Positions 12,201-25,329 are shown, numbered from the stretch's first letter. The stretch: 64,000 nucleotides of DNA from Rhynochetos jubatus (GCA_027574665.1 CM050652.1:4134589-4198588), one strand, 5' to 3'. Notes: generated by a model from the sequence alone, not told the origin. Translations and numbers: made by a program.

Positions 12201-15200
12201 CTTGAGTCCCTGATAGTTGTTCATCATGCCCTTGACTCCCAAAGTGCCTTCCCCTTGAAACAAAGCCATGCCATGCTGACAGCAACCCAATCAGCGACTC
12301 CCAGACCCAGTCCTGCAATGCCCTTTTCTTTCAGAGCCACCCATCATTTTCTCGCTTTGATATTTTCTGCACGTTTTGCTTTTCATTATCTTACCACTTA
12401 GTAAAAGTCACAAAGTCCGAGAAAGGCAACAATGAAAAGTATTGTGAGCGGCTTAACAGCTAAGCTGTGTAAGGGATATGTTAATCCCCTTGTATCTTTG
12501 TGTTATCAAAGGATTCGCCTTGTAAACTACATCAGACTGTGGCTTAAAGAGAAGCGACTGTACCTGAAATAGTTAACCACATGGTTTACCACAGACTGTC
12601 AGGGTGATTAAAATTAAAGAGTTATCAGATTAGCAGCAAGTTGAGATCATGTACTCTCACTTTCCCTGAAAGCTAAAAGCATGTTTCCCTCAAGACTTCA
12701 AAAGCCTCTTTGAAGCAGACTGCAGATCTGAATCTCATCATGAGGCACTCAGACCTACAAATCTTTAGTCTCTTCTTAAGAAAACCCGCAGCATTTAGCC
12801 TACTCATCATAAAGGGCAACCATTGTTTTAATTGATGATCAAATGAAGTTAGGGTTCTTCTGAACTTGCACACGTCAGATAAAGATTGTGCATAAATGGT
12901 GCACACGAGTGACAGCGAGCACTACCCATCAGGCTGGTGCTCTTGGATCAACTCATCCACATCGCACGTGGATGTCACGCAACATTCCTAGGATCCATCC
13001 TTTTCATTTCATCCACGTCACTCAAATTCTTGTCTTCTAAACCAATACAGTATCTACTTCTTGGGCTTTTACAACCATATTCCTGTCTCTGATCCAGAAA
13101 GCATTTGGAAGGATGAATTTCCTAGGTCTCATTGTGACCTTCTGTTTGCTTCCCTCTGTTGACTTCTAACTGCTTCACTGTCACATCAAATACTTCATTC
13201 CCATTTTCAAGAACCTTCTCCTTAACAACCACCATAACCTTTCAAAACTGGCTTCTCTTGCCATGCTAGACCTCCTCACTGACGTGTTTGATATCGAAGT
13301 CATCAGTTTGGGGTTTTCTTCTTGTACCAGTCCTCACGCTGAGAGGAGCTGTGGATGAATATGGACATTTCAAGATACCCATTGCCATTATTCCTCTTCA
13401 CTGCCTCTAACTATCATGTATCTTCAGAGGTGCTTTTCTTTAAGTGGTCTTTTATCCATGTTTCAAGCGCAGGTAGGCACCCAACATGCTGATCAGTATT
13501 GCTTCTGTACTTTCTTGCCCTACACTGGGATCCTAAACTTCCTCTGTCAGCTATTTGTGCCATCTCTAACAAGCCCTAGCTGTCAGTCAGGTTCCAGGTA
13601 TTGTGACAATAGATGTGATAACTCATGATAATGACTACACACTCAGTGAAGTCTGTCTGAGAATGAAAGCTGTAGTCTGGCCATCGAACTCAGAAGAGCT
13701 CCCAGTGCTTTGATATTTATCAGCATCACAGGTTCAGGCTAATGGCTGTACTCAAATTCCCATCAGGAAAGAATAAGTATCCCCCAAAGCTGCTGAGTCC
13801 ATAGGTGGTGGCATATAGGTGTGCGAGGGTCCTTCGTGACTCCAGACCTCTTAGGATAGTGTGGGAAGACTGTGCAGAGAGGAAGCAGACCTGGTGAGGT
13901 ATGGGTCATATTGACCTCTGGAGTAAATCACCCCTAGAACTTCATTCAGTCTTTGTGCCCAAGGAAAGTGTGTGGTTTGCCCCTAAAAAAAATCCACAGT
14001 CCTGCTGTGTGAGTGATAAAAGAGCCAAGGGATGAGAAGAAGCCAGGAAACTAGGGAATGGCAGTGTAGATTTATTCCTTGACTAGATTTCTGACTTCTG
14101 GCATTTTTAGGGGAGATTACCTTCAGGGTTTTTTGCTGTTTTGCACCTGCTTGGGAATTAGTGTGTCAATTCGTTTGGTTTGGTGTGATATGGATATATG
14201 AATCTTAAAAAGGCCAGCACACCTGGGTGTAACCTGCCTCATAGTCTCTGGAGGCCCAGCTTTGCACAGCCCATCTTCCTTCTGGATTCTGCGTCCCTCC
14301 ACAGTTACCCCAGGGCTACACTCCTGCGAGTATTGGTTTAGAAGACTGCCCTCACGTCACCTGCAAATCTCTCGGGGTTTTGCTTGACTCCATGTTTTCC
14401 CTCCCCACATCCTTCAATTCTCCATCCCCATGAAAAGGTGCCATGTGTCCCTATTCCCTTCTCCTTCAGTCCTGATGTTCTCTGTCCTCCCCTTCCTTCA
14501 TTCACAAGCTTCATCAGCCCCCACCTACCATTCTCATTTCCTACACCCCAAAAGTGCCCTGAGACCCCCTTTCTTTGCACTTACAGGTACTAACATTGAA
14601 AAGGGCCAAACAGAAATGTTGGTGTAATTACATTAATGGAATTTACCACTGCTATCAGTTGCAGAATTGCTAGAATCCATAGCTTTCCTAAGGCAGCTGG
14701 GAATCTGCATTTCTCTCCATATTAGTTGATTTTTGGTGCCTACAGCATTTCTGGAAACTTTGGAACTGGTTTCAGATATTATCGTATATCAGATGGAGAC
14801 ATGCTGTTGGAATTAGAAGGAGACTAGTGAAATCAGGTGATAGACATCTGTGAAACAGAAAAATTAAGTAGTTATTGCATCCTCTGGTGTGCTCCCAAAA
14901 TTAAGTTTGATAAGTTTTCTGATACCTGCAAGCCACTCGTGTCATCTGATCCACAAGATAGGTGGGATTCCTGCTATTCCTGCTTAAGTAACGGTTCTCC
15001 TGATGCCATTTGAGGTATCTTGGCCTGTCCAGGACCTCCACATAGGCTGTCAGATACCACATAGGAGTTGTTGGAGGCTGCTGCCAGGCAGAATACCCTC
15101 CCATGCCAAATTGTGCGAGTTATTGCCATGTGCCAAATTAAGCTTAACTGCCTTTGGTTACCCTCAGCATCTAGCATCATTACTTAGGCTCAGTGGAAAG

Positions 15201-18200
15201 AAACCCACTACCTAAATCACCATCAGCTCTTTCAGTGCTTATGTTTCTTCCCTGAGGTTTCCCATTCAAAGATGTTACTGACCCAACACAAAACTGCTCA
15301 TCGTAGACGTGCTGGCAGTATTAGGATTTATGAAGCTGTCCTGCCTACTTCTCTTGCATGTCTGAGTTGGCAGAGCAGTGTTAGATGAAGCATCAGAACC
15401 TTTTGTCCAAAAGAAGAGAGCTGGGAAAATTTCTACCAGGTATTTTTAGTATTAGGTAAACACAGGCAGTGAGTCATGCCACAATCACCTAAACTCAGAA
15501 TTTCCTCTGTCATGTGGCTGTGTCACCAGCACTGACATTATTCTGATGTCAAGTTGAAATAGCAAAGTGCAAAAATAGGACAATTTTCCCCTAAATACAA
15601 AAGTGGTAGGTTGGGATCAGTAGGAAACCGTCTGATCTGAAGATCTGGGTAGAAGCAGTGGAAGACACCAGGCAGTTCACACACACCTGCCCAGTTCAGA
15701 GATGAAGAGAGACTCTCCCCAGAGATACCAAGAAATCAAACTATGCCAAAATGAAGACATTTCCCCAGCTGTGCCTGAAAAGCTAATTCAGCCCTGGGGG
15801 TTAATATGCTGCCTGAAACTACGTACTCTCTACACAGAGCATGTTCTTGAGGATGAAATTGAAACGGGTGAAGAGAAGGAATTGATACCAGCAACTGGCC
15901 TGAAATGGTAATGAACTTTTTCTAACTTCAAAACTTATTCCCAAAGGGTCCGTTAACAAGCTAGCTACAGCTCTTCCTGCTTCTTTCCCCTCCAATTTAT
16001 GCTATGTATTGTCTGTGTGGATTTGTAAGCTGGCAATAGATCGCAGCTGTGGGGCTGGAGTGCAGACCTGACGTTTATGGTAATTTGCCTGTGAGATTTT
16101 GGTTAGCTACGCTGTAGATTACACAGAGATTATTTTACAAAATCAGTAGTAAGGAGTCTGCAGTTTAAGTGACAGAAATACAATGCAGATGAAGTCACCA
16201 GGTGTAAGATTTAATGCAAACAGCAATGGAAATCTGTCCTATGGGGCAGGAGGTGGGTTTTAATAATTCTGGCAGTGAAGAGGCATGTCCTATTCTAAGG
16301 ATTAGGCAGTTCAATGCCTGCTGAGTTTGCTGTTTTAGAGGATGTCTCTGTTGGAAAGACAGCATAAAATAAACTGGAATATGAACCAGCAGGAGCTGTC
16401 CGTTCACTCTTTGTAGGACCATAGAAAATTAGGTTTGGGAGAGATGCACTTCTTTCGTCTCTTGGCTTAATCATGCTAACCAGCTGTTTGCCATTGACCT
16501 GGGCAGTGAAATATAATGCAAAAAAATTTCCATATACAGCAAGGCTCGAGTTGGTTTGACAGTGGATGAAGCTTTCTCATGCTAAGCATAATTTAGCCTC
16601 AGGAACCTGCCTTCTTAGCTCTTTCAGTAAGAAGTTGAGCTTGGCAGACTTCGCTGGAGAACAGCACACACCTAACTTCACGTTTTCCAAAGCAATGCTT
16701 ATAGGTGCTTCTCTCTTTTTTTTGGCTACAGTGGTGTAAGAATGCTCTTACATGCTCACATTGATAATTAGTGTAGTTTAGCTAATGCACTGGTGTAATT
16801 TTAAAGCTGACTTTGCTGTGAGTTCCCAGCAAAGCAGCCTGCAGAGGTTTCAGTGTTTTCCACTGACCCAGATGTTTCTTGACTGAACATCTGTCCTCTT
16901 CTTAAACACAACTATCCCCATTCATCACCGATTTACTCCTGGTTTAAGGCATGGACTGAGTGCCACCCAGCTGACAAAAAGCAGACATTTCAATTCCCTG
17001 TGTAGTCACTAGAAAGAGGCTTACAGAACATGATTCGCTGCACCCTCATCTGCAACCTGTGCCCTGAAAGTGCTGATGTCTCTCCCCTGGTTATGACGGG
17101 CCCCACACGTCCAGCTCAGTGGAGATGTTGATGGCACAGATGGCTGAAGATGAAGAGATGAATTTCACTCCTGCCCTGGCAGGGAGGCTGGGCTGGGGAC
17201 TTGGACTCCAAGTGGAAGATAGAGCATTAAGAAAGAGGGAGAGCATTTCTTAAGGCAGGGAGAGAGAGGAAAACTAGTCCAAGAACAGCACACTGTGCAG
17301 AAAATGTACAAAGTGGAGAAAGAAGAACATTTGTTTTTCTTATTCTCTTGTTTCTGGGTGTTTATAACTTTCTTGGTTCTGTGGTAAAGCCACAGAGCTC
17401 AAACTCTTTAAAGGCAATCACTGCACATGGTATGGAGAAGAACAGAGAGTCTGGTTTTGAGAATATCATACGTGAAAGCCTCGTTTTGGGGTGTGACATT
17501 TGGATTTGGAACAGATTTGGCTACATTTTTGCTTAAATCTGTGAGTTCAGAAACACCCGCCTCTTCGGTGTTTTCTTCTAAAGGGAAAAACATTTTACTG
17601 AGAAAGAAAATCAGCTTTTTAAACAGCAGAAGAATTCATATCCTTTTCTTTGGCTGGAACTTTCCCAGCTTTGTCTTTTGTTGGGTTTGAAGGGCAGTAG
17701 AGAATATCCTCTCTGAAAATAATTCACCTGGCTGACAAGCATGTGTCCCAGTCTGTGTAACAGTGAAAAAATGTTGGTGGAATTCCTTTGATTTCAGATG
17801 TGGCTTAAGGACTCATCTCATTTGACTTGTGGCCTTAATATTGTCACTGCGGTTTTTGCTGGAGCTCTCAAGAGTGGAATGGCAATTATTTGTTAGTGTT
17901 GATGATTTTTCTGACCTTGTAATGCATGAAACATTTTTCCAGATAAAGAGGGCTGTATGTTCTTTTTCTGGGGGCTCACACTTTACAAATGGAGAACATA
18001 AAGAAAAAGAAAGAGATGACAGAGTGCAGCTACCCTGAAAGGGCTGAGGAACAGGGAGTCAAGTGAAGAAAGTCACGAAAGGACTTTAGAAATGTGTTTT
18101 GGAGAAGCACTGAAGGAAATGGAGCAGACTCAGTGAGCCAGGTTGTTCCAAGATTCAGGACCAGGGTCAGGAGGTAGAAACCATGGGTAGAGAACATGCA

Positions 18201-20948
18201 AAAGCTGGGCTTTGCAAATACAATTAATGCAACAGGAAAAACAGGAGACAAAGCTGATCATAAAGGAAGAAAGCAGGGAGACCAAAACTGCAGCACTCTA
18301 AGGCAATAGTGAGCAAAGTCAACAGTAGTGGCTTTCTAGCAGTAGCTACAGAGTGGATTTTTTGCTGTGATAAAAAGCAAGAACATAACATCTTATCTCT
18401 GATGAGGTGGGGAGATTTCTCTGTCTGAAGGCAGAAACAGATACTGCAGGATCTCTGTCCGTATCTCCAGCTTTTCTACAGCAGTATTACAATTTTTTAA
18501 CAATATTTTAGCATTTTTTTTAATTGTAGCTATATATTGGGCACTTCACTGCTGAGGTCCACCATAGCTGGAAGGTTTATAAAGGTATTTGCTCTCTGGT
18601 TGACCTTACAAAAAACACTTGTACGTGTTTGACAACTTTAATTTATTCTGCATCGCATTTCAAATCCATGGGAGCAAGCACTAATATGCAAGTATAATGG
18701 GAAAGAAATTCCTCTCATTTAAATGGCTGAGATCTTGTACCCATCTTGTGTGAATGAAATTCAGTTGAATGAAATTCTTTCTTTTGTGAGTTTTAATCCT
18801 TTCCAGGTTTAACTTGCAAATCTATGCAGTGTATTCCTGTAAGATGAATAGCAAGATGGAAAGGTCATAGGAGTACAGAACAGCTTTTGTCTTTTATTTG
18901 ACCCTCACCTAGCATGCCTCAAGCCTCATCCATGCCTGCAGCTTCTAGGCATTGGTGCTGTGCAGAGTAAATGAGATAAATGTGATGCTCTTCATGAGAA
19001 AAATCAGCATTTCTCTTATCTTCTTTATCACTAAGTCGTAGTTTAATTTTTACTAAATGCTTAGTTTCCCAGATATGTATCAGAGGACTTTGCCCTCTCA
19101 AAGCCCTTTGGGATCTAGCAGTGAAACTATTCTGTAAAACAAAGACTTTTTATTTTCTTTTTCCCCAAATTATATTTATTCCTGATAGAGGATTTTGCCC
19201 AAAACCCTCTTGCAAACAACATCTATGGCAGGACCTATTTACAAAACTGAACTTGCAGTGGGGGGATGAGCTGAAAAGACTGAGGCAAAATAACATAAAC
19301 AACACTGTATGTACTGAAACATAGTTGATTTTTGGCCAGTTTGGCCTAGTCTCTCTCCTTTTTCTTTGCTTGTGTCTGTTCCCAGGTCTCCTTGTTGATC
19401 CCTCTAAGGAATTAAAAACAATACATCTTACAGCCACAGCACTTCAGGCATCTCCACAGTAAAAGCCTGTAAACTGTTAAAAGGTGGTGTTTCTACCTTA
19501 GTGTGCTATTTGCAGGAAGAAATTAAAATATATATATAATGTTTAAACATTGGGAGAGACATTGAAAATAAATACAGGAAGCTGAGGAAAGGAGAGCTTA
19601 GTGACAGTGAAGAAAGCAATGTTACACATTTATTCATCAGAGAATTAAATCACATCAAATAGCATAAAATGCAACTACTCTAACACCCCTCATTTTTTTC
19701 CAAAAAACAGAAAGATTTCTGATAAACGAGACCTGCCAGCAAGAAATTTCACAACGTATCCCAGGCACAGTAATACAGAAAGCGTGATATAGGGGACCTG
19801 ACTCATCCCAGAACCGATCCTATTTACATATCTCTAGCCGAACGTCTCGCAGTGATGCTCTTGCACGCAGCACTTAAACGTTTGCCATGGGCATTGGCAC
19901 TTCATTTGGCAATGAAAATACCCCGTGAAGGAAAAGGTACAGTGTTTACTGGCAAAATACTTTAACGAGAATAAAATCACCTGGGGGTTAAATATTTGTG
20001 AGGGTACTTCCTGCATTAATGGGTTCGTTTATAAGCAACACGGTCTTCCCTTGAGATGGCCAGCCCCTAGCAAACTTCGCAGCCCTGCTAGAGAGGATCC
20101 ATTAGCAGTTACAGCACCCGTGTATGAGAACCTGCCTTAGTCTCTATCTGCTCGTACCTCCCAACCTGGATGGATATCATCATCATCACGTACAGAAGGA
20201 AATGCCACATTTTTGAAGCACTGAGAATGCAAGGGGGGTTTTTTCCCCCTTTGAACAAAGCAGTTTAAATTCAAATACGCTAATATATCACCAGATCATT
20301 TCTCAATGCACACGCTTGTCACAATAAATAAGCTGAATATAAGCAGTATCACAATGCATAAATATGTAAAATTATGCTGAATGAATTAGCTGCCTGTGTT
20401 CACAGTTTATAGGCACTGCTCCTTCAGAGGCGTGGCTGAAGGAATACTTGGTTATCTATAGTACCCACAGCAAACTTGGATGACACCTCTTAACGAATGG
20501 CGTTGCCATCAATTTTACCTACAGAAGTACTGACATTTCAGTGTCTATTTTTATATTTCCTAGTGTTACATGCAAAATGGAAAAAAAACCAAAAAAAACT
20601 AAGGTGCACAAGGCTGCTTTGATCTGCCCACTGTTCCAACGATGGGTTGGAGGATGCATGCATTAGTCAGACAAAGAATATCCTGCAGTGCTCTGGATTG
20701 TCTGCAGTTGATGGTTTGTGGGCACAAAACCCATTTCTCTCATTTCCTTAGAATAATAAATTCCTTAAGCTCTTAACATCTTTCCTCACCTGAAAGGAGT
20801 CAGGATGTTGCGAACATCCTCCAGCAGCCACCACAAAAAAGCAAATCGTATTTCCCCCCTCCAAAAAAGGCAGAAATAGTCTTTTACCTGGCTTGTTCCC
20901 CTTGACGGATCCAAACAAGAGCCACATCAAAAGGCACTTGAGCTCCAT
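6210..20948 (-). CDS. IL2RA: Interleukin-2 receptor subunit alpha (CD25), seven coding exons
   Basis: This is the low-affinity alpha chain that, with IL2RB and IL2RG, forms the high-affinity IL-2 receptor on activated and regulatory T cells. Coding exons on the minus strand: 20948-20888, 10687-10502, 10332-10189, 9885-9655, 8198-8157, 7209-7162 and 6253-6210. They total 756 nt, or 251 residues plus stop; mammalian IL2RA is about 270. Every internal junction up to exon 7 is phase 1, typical of sushi-domain genes, and every boundary is GT-AG. Residues 1-20 include a signal peptide (MELKCLLMWLLFGS). Sushi 1 has cysteines 23, 49, 65 and 81; sushi 2 has 133, 160, 176 and 192. A stalk at about 193-231 and a hydrophobic segment 232-251 follow. 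The protein stops directly after the membrane segment with no cytoplasmic residue. Identification rests on architecture, the signal-peptide resemblance, and the position beside RBM17 in opposite orientation. Confidence 0.9.
7162..7209 (-). CDS. IL2RA: IL2RA exon 6, stalk and start of the membrane segment
   Basis: This is a 48-nt exon, phase 1 to phase 1, with acceptor CTCTCTCTTCATAG and donor ACAG|GTATGC. It encodes residues 222-237: a serine-rich membrane-proximal stretch followed by VILPVT, the outer end of the transmembrane helix that continues in exon 7. Confidence 0.8.
8157..8198 (-). CDS. IL2RA: IL2RA exon 5, stalk micro-exon
   Basis: This is a 42-nt exon, phase 1 to phase 1, behind a very strong pyrimidine tract (CTTTCTCCCCTTCTTCACAG) and before the donor CAAG|GTACAG. 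It encodes 14 residues (208-221, DPTVSLWCPVQSVQ) with one unpaired cysteine, C215. Splice strength and phase support it. There is no domain to confirm it, so it could be skipped in some transcripts. Confidence 0.7.
9655..9885 (-). CDS. IL2RA: IL2RA exon 4, sushi domain 2
   Basis: The exon is 231 nt, phase 1 to phase 1, with acceptor GATCCCACAG and donor CCAG|GTAAG. It encodes residues 131-207. Cysteines 133, 160, 176 and 192 and tryptophan 185 give a complete sushi pattern, followed by a proline-rich start of the stalk and one NDS sequon at 194. The open frame continues upstream into the intron without an acceptor, so only the part from 9885 is coding. Confidence 0.93.
10189..10332 (-). CDS. 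IL2RA: IL2RA exon 3, inter-sushi linker
   Basis: The exon is 144 nt, phase 1 to phase 1, with acceptor GATTCAG and donor AGAG|GTAAGTAG. It encodes residues 83-130, a cysteine-free polar linker with two N-glycosylation sequons (NAT at 84-86 and an NFT). Mammalian IL2RA also has a separate linker exon between its two sushi exons. Introns on both sides are short (169 and 303 nt). Confidence 0.9.
10502..10687 (-). CDS. IL2RA: IL2RA exon 2, sushi domain 1
   Basis: The exon is 186 nt, phase 1 to phase 1, with acceptor TTTGCAG and donor TTG|GTAAGTG. It encodes residues 21-82. The complement-control (sushi) pattern is complete: CPTLP at 23-27, the YYKCDEGY block around C49, IRCQ at 63-66, the tryptophan W74 and the final C81. 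In mammals this domain makes the main contact with IL-2. Confidence 0.93.
11131..11415 (-). mobile_element. CR1 LINE 3' fragment in IL2RA intron 1
   Basis: The plus strand begins with ATAGAATCATGGAATG and runs through GGGACCTTAAAGATCATCCAG, the reverse complement of an avian CR1 3' end. The element is therefore on the minus strand, in the same direction as IL2RA. It is 5'-truncated near the tract that encodes the conserved 'RFRLDI' region of the CR1 polymerase C-terminus. Confidence 0.9.
14384..14590. repeat. Pyrimidine-rich tract in IL2RA intron 1
   Basis: About 200 bases in which the plus strand is strongly biased to C and T (repeated CCCCTTCC- and CTCC-like words), with purines on the transcribed strand. 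It is an imperfect low-complexity sequence, not a tandem repeat. Overlapping long frames on both strands are a product of this bias. Confidence 0.5.
20888..20948 (-). CDS. IL2RA: IL2RA exon 1, signal peptide
   Basis: The ATG is at 20948-20946 and twenty codons plus one base lead to the donor CCAG|GTAAAAG. The translation MELKCLLMWLLFGSVKG has the hydrophobic core of a signal peptide, and its LLMW resembles the start of mammalian IL2RA. The phase 1 junction matches exon 2. Transcription starts somewhere above 20950. The start codon is the only ATG upstream in frame that gives a signal peptide. Confidence 0.85.
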
Positions 20949-21250
20949 GGGACTTGTTCACATCTTTTTTCCGCAACACTGAGGATGGTGAAGTTTCTCA
21001 GAAGTGACAGGCTGGTGCCGACCAAGCCAAGGAGCCGTCTACTGCCTGGTTAGACCAGTGCGAAGCATCACCCTGTGTTCACGGCAAGGACTTTGCTCTT
21101 TGTTCAGCAAATAATTGTTTCGCTGGCTCGCTCCGCAAAAGAGAATAAAGTCTGTTCTCTGTTCAGGCCTTAGTAGCTTTTATCCAGGAAATCAAAAAAT
21201 GCGCAGTGTGGCGGAGCGTGGCATTGCGTGTAGGAAGTGGTTTGACACAT
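20949..21250 (-). promoter_or_regulatory. IL2RA: Presumed IL2RA promoter and 5'UTR
   Basis: This lies immediately upstream of the IL2RA start codon. A TATA-like GGATAAAAGC occurs on the minus strand at 21185-21176, about 230 nt before the ATG. There is no CpG island, in keeping with an inducible gene. The site is weak evidence and the transcription start is unknown. Confidence 0.3.
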
Positions 21251-24200
21251 CAGAGCTACTTACTCCAGAGCTGTTCCCCTACAGCTGAGGTCAGTAAAAG
21301 GGGCAAGATTTTAAGGGGTTTGTGCAGCCACTGAACCCCAAATCTGTGGCTGGACAGGCTTTTGAGAGGGACCATGGCTGTAGAATTGTTGTCCAGTGTA
21401 TGTCAATGGACCTCAGACACCATCTGTGGCTCTACCTACAAAGAAAAGATCCTGTGGGGTTTTTGGCTTTTTGGAGGTCTGGTGATGATGGTAAAGCCAC
21501 ACTCCATTTGTTTTTTGGTGTATGCAGTTGCTTTGAGTGACAGCTGAGTTTCTGAAGGATGGACAGTTTGATCGAAAAATAAAATCTATGAGGATGAGGC
21601 TGGCAGTTTTGGAAAGGGTTTCTCTTGCTCCTGAATTGTCTGTTTACCATGCTTCAGTGAAATTTGTTCTTCTGAGTGTCAGTGGAAAACTGGAAATGAA
21701 CAAGGAAGTGTCATACTTTATGATCTCCTTCAGCTATTTCCACAGAAATTATTGTTACTACCTAGAGAATTAGATGGGACAGACTATGGAAAAAACAGAT
21801 TTAAACTATCATCTGTGGTATTCTATCATGATTATTACATGCTGGACATTTACTTCTCTCTTATAAACCTTTAATGAATTAAATCTTCCAAACAGGCATG
21901 CTAAGAAATAGATGAAATACATTTTTAAATGCCTCTGGCTGCATCCATCAGTCATAGCTACAGACACAGAGGATGCTGTGTTCCATCTCTGTTCCTCACT
22001 ACCAGAGATTCTCCTGTCCTCATACTCAAATGGGTGATGGTCCTGTGAAAGGCAGCTGACACAAGGGAGATTCTTCTGAGGGAGATCCAAAACAGCCTTT
22101 TTGGGAGGGTGAATGATACCATATCTATGAGAGGTTGCGCAAATGTCCATCTTCTTCCCCAGCATGTGAAAAGGTGCAAACGACTTTAGGCAGTGCTCAT
22201 GAGAGCGGCAGACAGAAGAGATACTACAGCCCCTGCTCTCTCTCCTGATAAATCTCCCTTTGCTCTCTTCATGAAAGCTTCTGTGCAGCTTCACTGATGC
22301 AGGTGACAAGTCCTCTTGGAGGGTCTGTTGGCACTGAGGCTTTGGCCAGCACATCATTACCCAAACCCAAGTGCAACAGAGCACAGAGAACAAGTAAGTC
22401 TTCTGGAGCAACTGCTGGGGGTAAAATGCTTTGCTTACCACGGGGCTGCTCCATGCTACACAGATATTTACTGCCTTCGCTTTAGTACCAAATCATCTTC
22501 CATATTCAATAGCATAATAGGAAAATCTCATGCCAAAGCCCACTGAAGGACTTGGAGGGTTTTGCTCTTGAAACATCGGTCTGCAAGTCTGAGACCCTAG
22601 TTTGTCACCTTTTTCCAAGACGCCTGGAGATACGCAATAGCATATGCAGAACCTGGGTTGGTAAGATGATTTGTTACATTGCACGGCAAGAAATCCCAGA
22701 CTGTTTATCACAATTTGTCCTTCCCCTGCTAAACATGAGGTCTGTTCTTTGGAGATGTAGGGATTTACTCCCCAACATCTCCTTCTATTTCTTGCATGGT
22801 CAAACTATCCAATTTCATAGCTAGTTGCATGATGGAGACGGAGATGAGGGACGTTTTCTGCAGTCCTTCAGCTCAATCTGCCTCTCTCAGCTATTCAAAA
22901 TCCTGCGGGTCAATTAAGGATTGCAAACTCTGAGCAGAGGGCAGCAGTTTGGACTGTAGAAGCAGATCCTCCATGAGCTGAATTTTTCCTTTTGCTGAAA
23001 AAAGGGTGTTTTTTTCAGCAGGTGAGCCGAGATGCACTCCTTCTTTCACACAGTCATTTGCTTTCAAGCAGCAAATCTCAGTGTAAGTGGATAATAGCCA
23101 CTAAGATTTTATTAGAGATGGGGAGGTTTTTATCTTAGCAAGAACATGCGGTGTACAGGCAGTTGTACTGGAGTGAATGGTGACCCCAGGTGGCTAATTG
23201 CTACAAGCACAGTTTGCATGAGACTCGCCTAACTTGGCATTTAGACCTTTCATAGGTCAGAAGAAAACGGTTACCACTTGTGAGAGCAATTGGTTAGGTC
23301 AGCTTTGTGAAATAGGTCAGCTTGCTGAACGATTCCAGGAAAAAAACAGTGCCACTTCTGCAAGTAACTGACCCAAAGCAGGGCGAGGCAAAGGGGAGGG
23401 TGAGAACAGTGGGAGCCAGCACAGGGGAAAGTTATCTAGACACAGAAAAAACAGGGTTTGCTTAGGAAAAAACCCAAAATTAGCATTATATTTTAGACCA
23501 TTGGCATTAGATGTTAGCAATGTGCGGCAATAAAGGAGGCGAGGTGCTGTGAAAACTCAGTGGAAACATAGAAATTGAGGGAGGGAAATAGGAGCATCTT
23601 GAGCATCTAGGAAGGTGCAGGGAGGGAAGAAGGTGCTGGCGTCTCTGTTGCTTGTTGACTTTCCTCTACTGATCACCAGAGTTTTGCTGCTGAGAGAAGC
23701 CCTCTCTTTCACCAGAGAGCTGGGAGGAAAAGAGCCTGTCACGCGGCCCAGGTCACCACAGACATGATTGTGAAGATTACTTTATACAGTGCCACAAGAC
23801 CCAGAAAGATACAGAAAGGGAGTTGCCAGGGAGTAAAACACAGCCACAGTTCCAGCCTTATTTAGGTCTAGGTTTGACAAGGTTTGCTTTTAAAACATCT
23901 CAGGGCACAAACTCGTTTGGTCTGAAGATCTGAGTAGCAGAGGCTGTAAACAGGTTTTCCAGTGTATCTGGTGCGGTTTTATCTCATGGAAAAAGCAGAA
24001 TCATTCAGAAGCTGGGGAGAAACCAGAAATTCATACAGGTCTGTGTCAAGATCTTCAAGTGGTATTAAACTTTCAGTTGGACATTGCTTATTTTATAAAT
24101 CCAAGCAAAAACAAGCCAGCTTAAAGAAAAGACAACACTATGATCTTATTGGAACCCTTCCCAGTTCAAAGCAGTGGTAAATATCCACATATAACTCACT

Positions 24201-25325
24201 AAAATAAGCAAGCTTTGTATTTTCTTTCTTTAATTCAACTTCTTTGCTGTGAACCACTCTTACATGAGCCCTCTGTTCAAGGGAATAACACTTCATATGA
24301 ACGTTGCTGGGAGGATGTGGGGGTTGTTTTAATAGTTAACTGCACTCTGTTAATCAGTATATTTCTCATATGTCCTTGAAATTATGGTAATGGTGGTTGT
24401 AAACTCACATTATTTATTTTTTACTTGGGAGAAAATATACTGGGAATTTTATCTTAAGCATGGGGTACAGTGCTACTCTGTACTGAACAGCTGACGCTCA
24501 AATAATTAGGTTTTGCACTTAAATAAGCCACTCTTGGCTTTCTTTACAGATTACTTAGAGGACAGTGCTTAGTATTTTCAAGACAAGTATTTAAAGATGC
24601 CATGAACACGGGTCCTTCCCGTGTTCAGCTCTGCAGCAAAGCAGAGGTATGGGGAAGCCCTAGTTATACCATGTGCTAGAAATGATGATCAAAAATTTTT
24701 TGCCCAACCTAATCATTTATTATGATGAAACTGTTTTTAACTGATTTTTATTTCCTATAAAAGTGAGACAGAGCTGACATGAGGTGTGCAAATTTTGCAT
24801 CTTAAATGGAGCATATTTGCAAGGTCAACAAAACAAGGATTTAGGTTTGAGTCGAGAGAGTTGTACGGTCAACAAAGTTGTCGAAGTTCCCACTTGAGTC
24901 AATGGAGAGAGTGAACAAGTGCATCTAGAGAGTGATTCACCTTCTCTTCTGAACATCAACAGCGACGGGATGAATCACCCATCCAAACTTTTCTCCCTCC
25001 CTCCCATCTGCAAACAACCTTTAAACCAGCAAAACTAGTTTAAACAAAACACGGGACTTTTAGGCAGCTACAGCTGGATGAGACAAATCCACCCTGAAAA
25101 TACGTAGTGAATATCAAAAGAGAATGAAAACTGCCTATTTAGTGACTGAGAAGAGTCTTCTCTGTCAAACATCCTGGACAGGGTTCATTATACTCTCAAC
25201 TGTTACTTTCACTGATGCCAAGTTCTGTGATAAATATGTGAGGACCATAAAACCAAAAGGGAACATCAAGGGTCCAGTATTCAGTGTTGGAATAAATCCA
25301 TCCTTTTATCTATTTTAAATTGAAC
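21251..25325. other. Intergenic DNA upstream of IL2RA
   Basis: No supported gene. A 210-codon minus-strand open stretch (22441-21809) is the longest outside the CpG island, but it opens with GTG, has no recognisable domain, and overlaps equally open frames. Candidate IL2RA upstream enhancers would be expected here by analogy with mammals, but none is identifiable by eye. Confidence 0.5.
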
Positions 25326-25329
25326 TCCT

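Larger units (their letters stand above)
10688..20887 (-). other. IL2RA: IL2RA intron 1 (10.2 kb)
   Basis: This is a long first intron, as in mammals, where it holds STAT5-responsive and T-cell enhancers. I see one CR1 fragment (about 11131-11415) and a pyrimidine-rich stretch (about 14384-14590). Otherwise it is unremarkable AT-rich DNA. Open frames here lack splice support. I did not find a convincing cluster of TTCNNNGAA sites by eye. Confidence 0.7.

Noticed and set aside
14338-14627. Overlapping open frames on both strands in IL2RA intron 1
   Set aside because: They come from the pyrimidine-rich composition of this tract, which excludes many stop codons.
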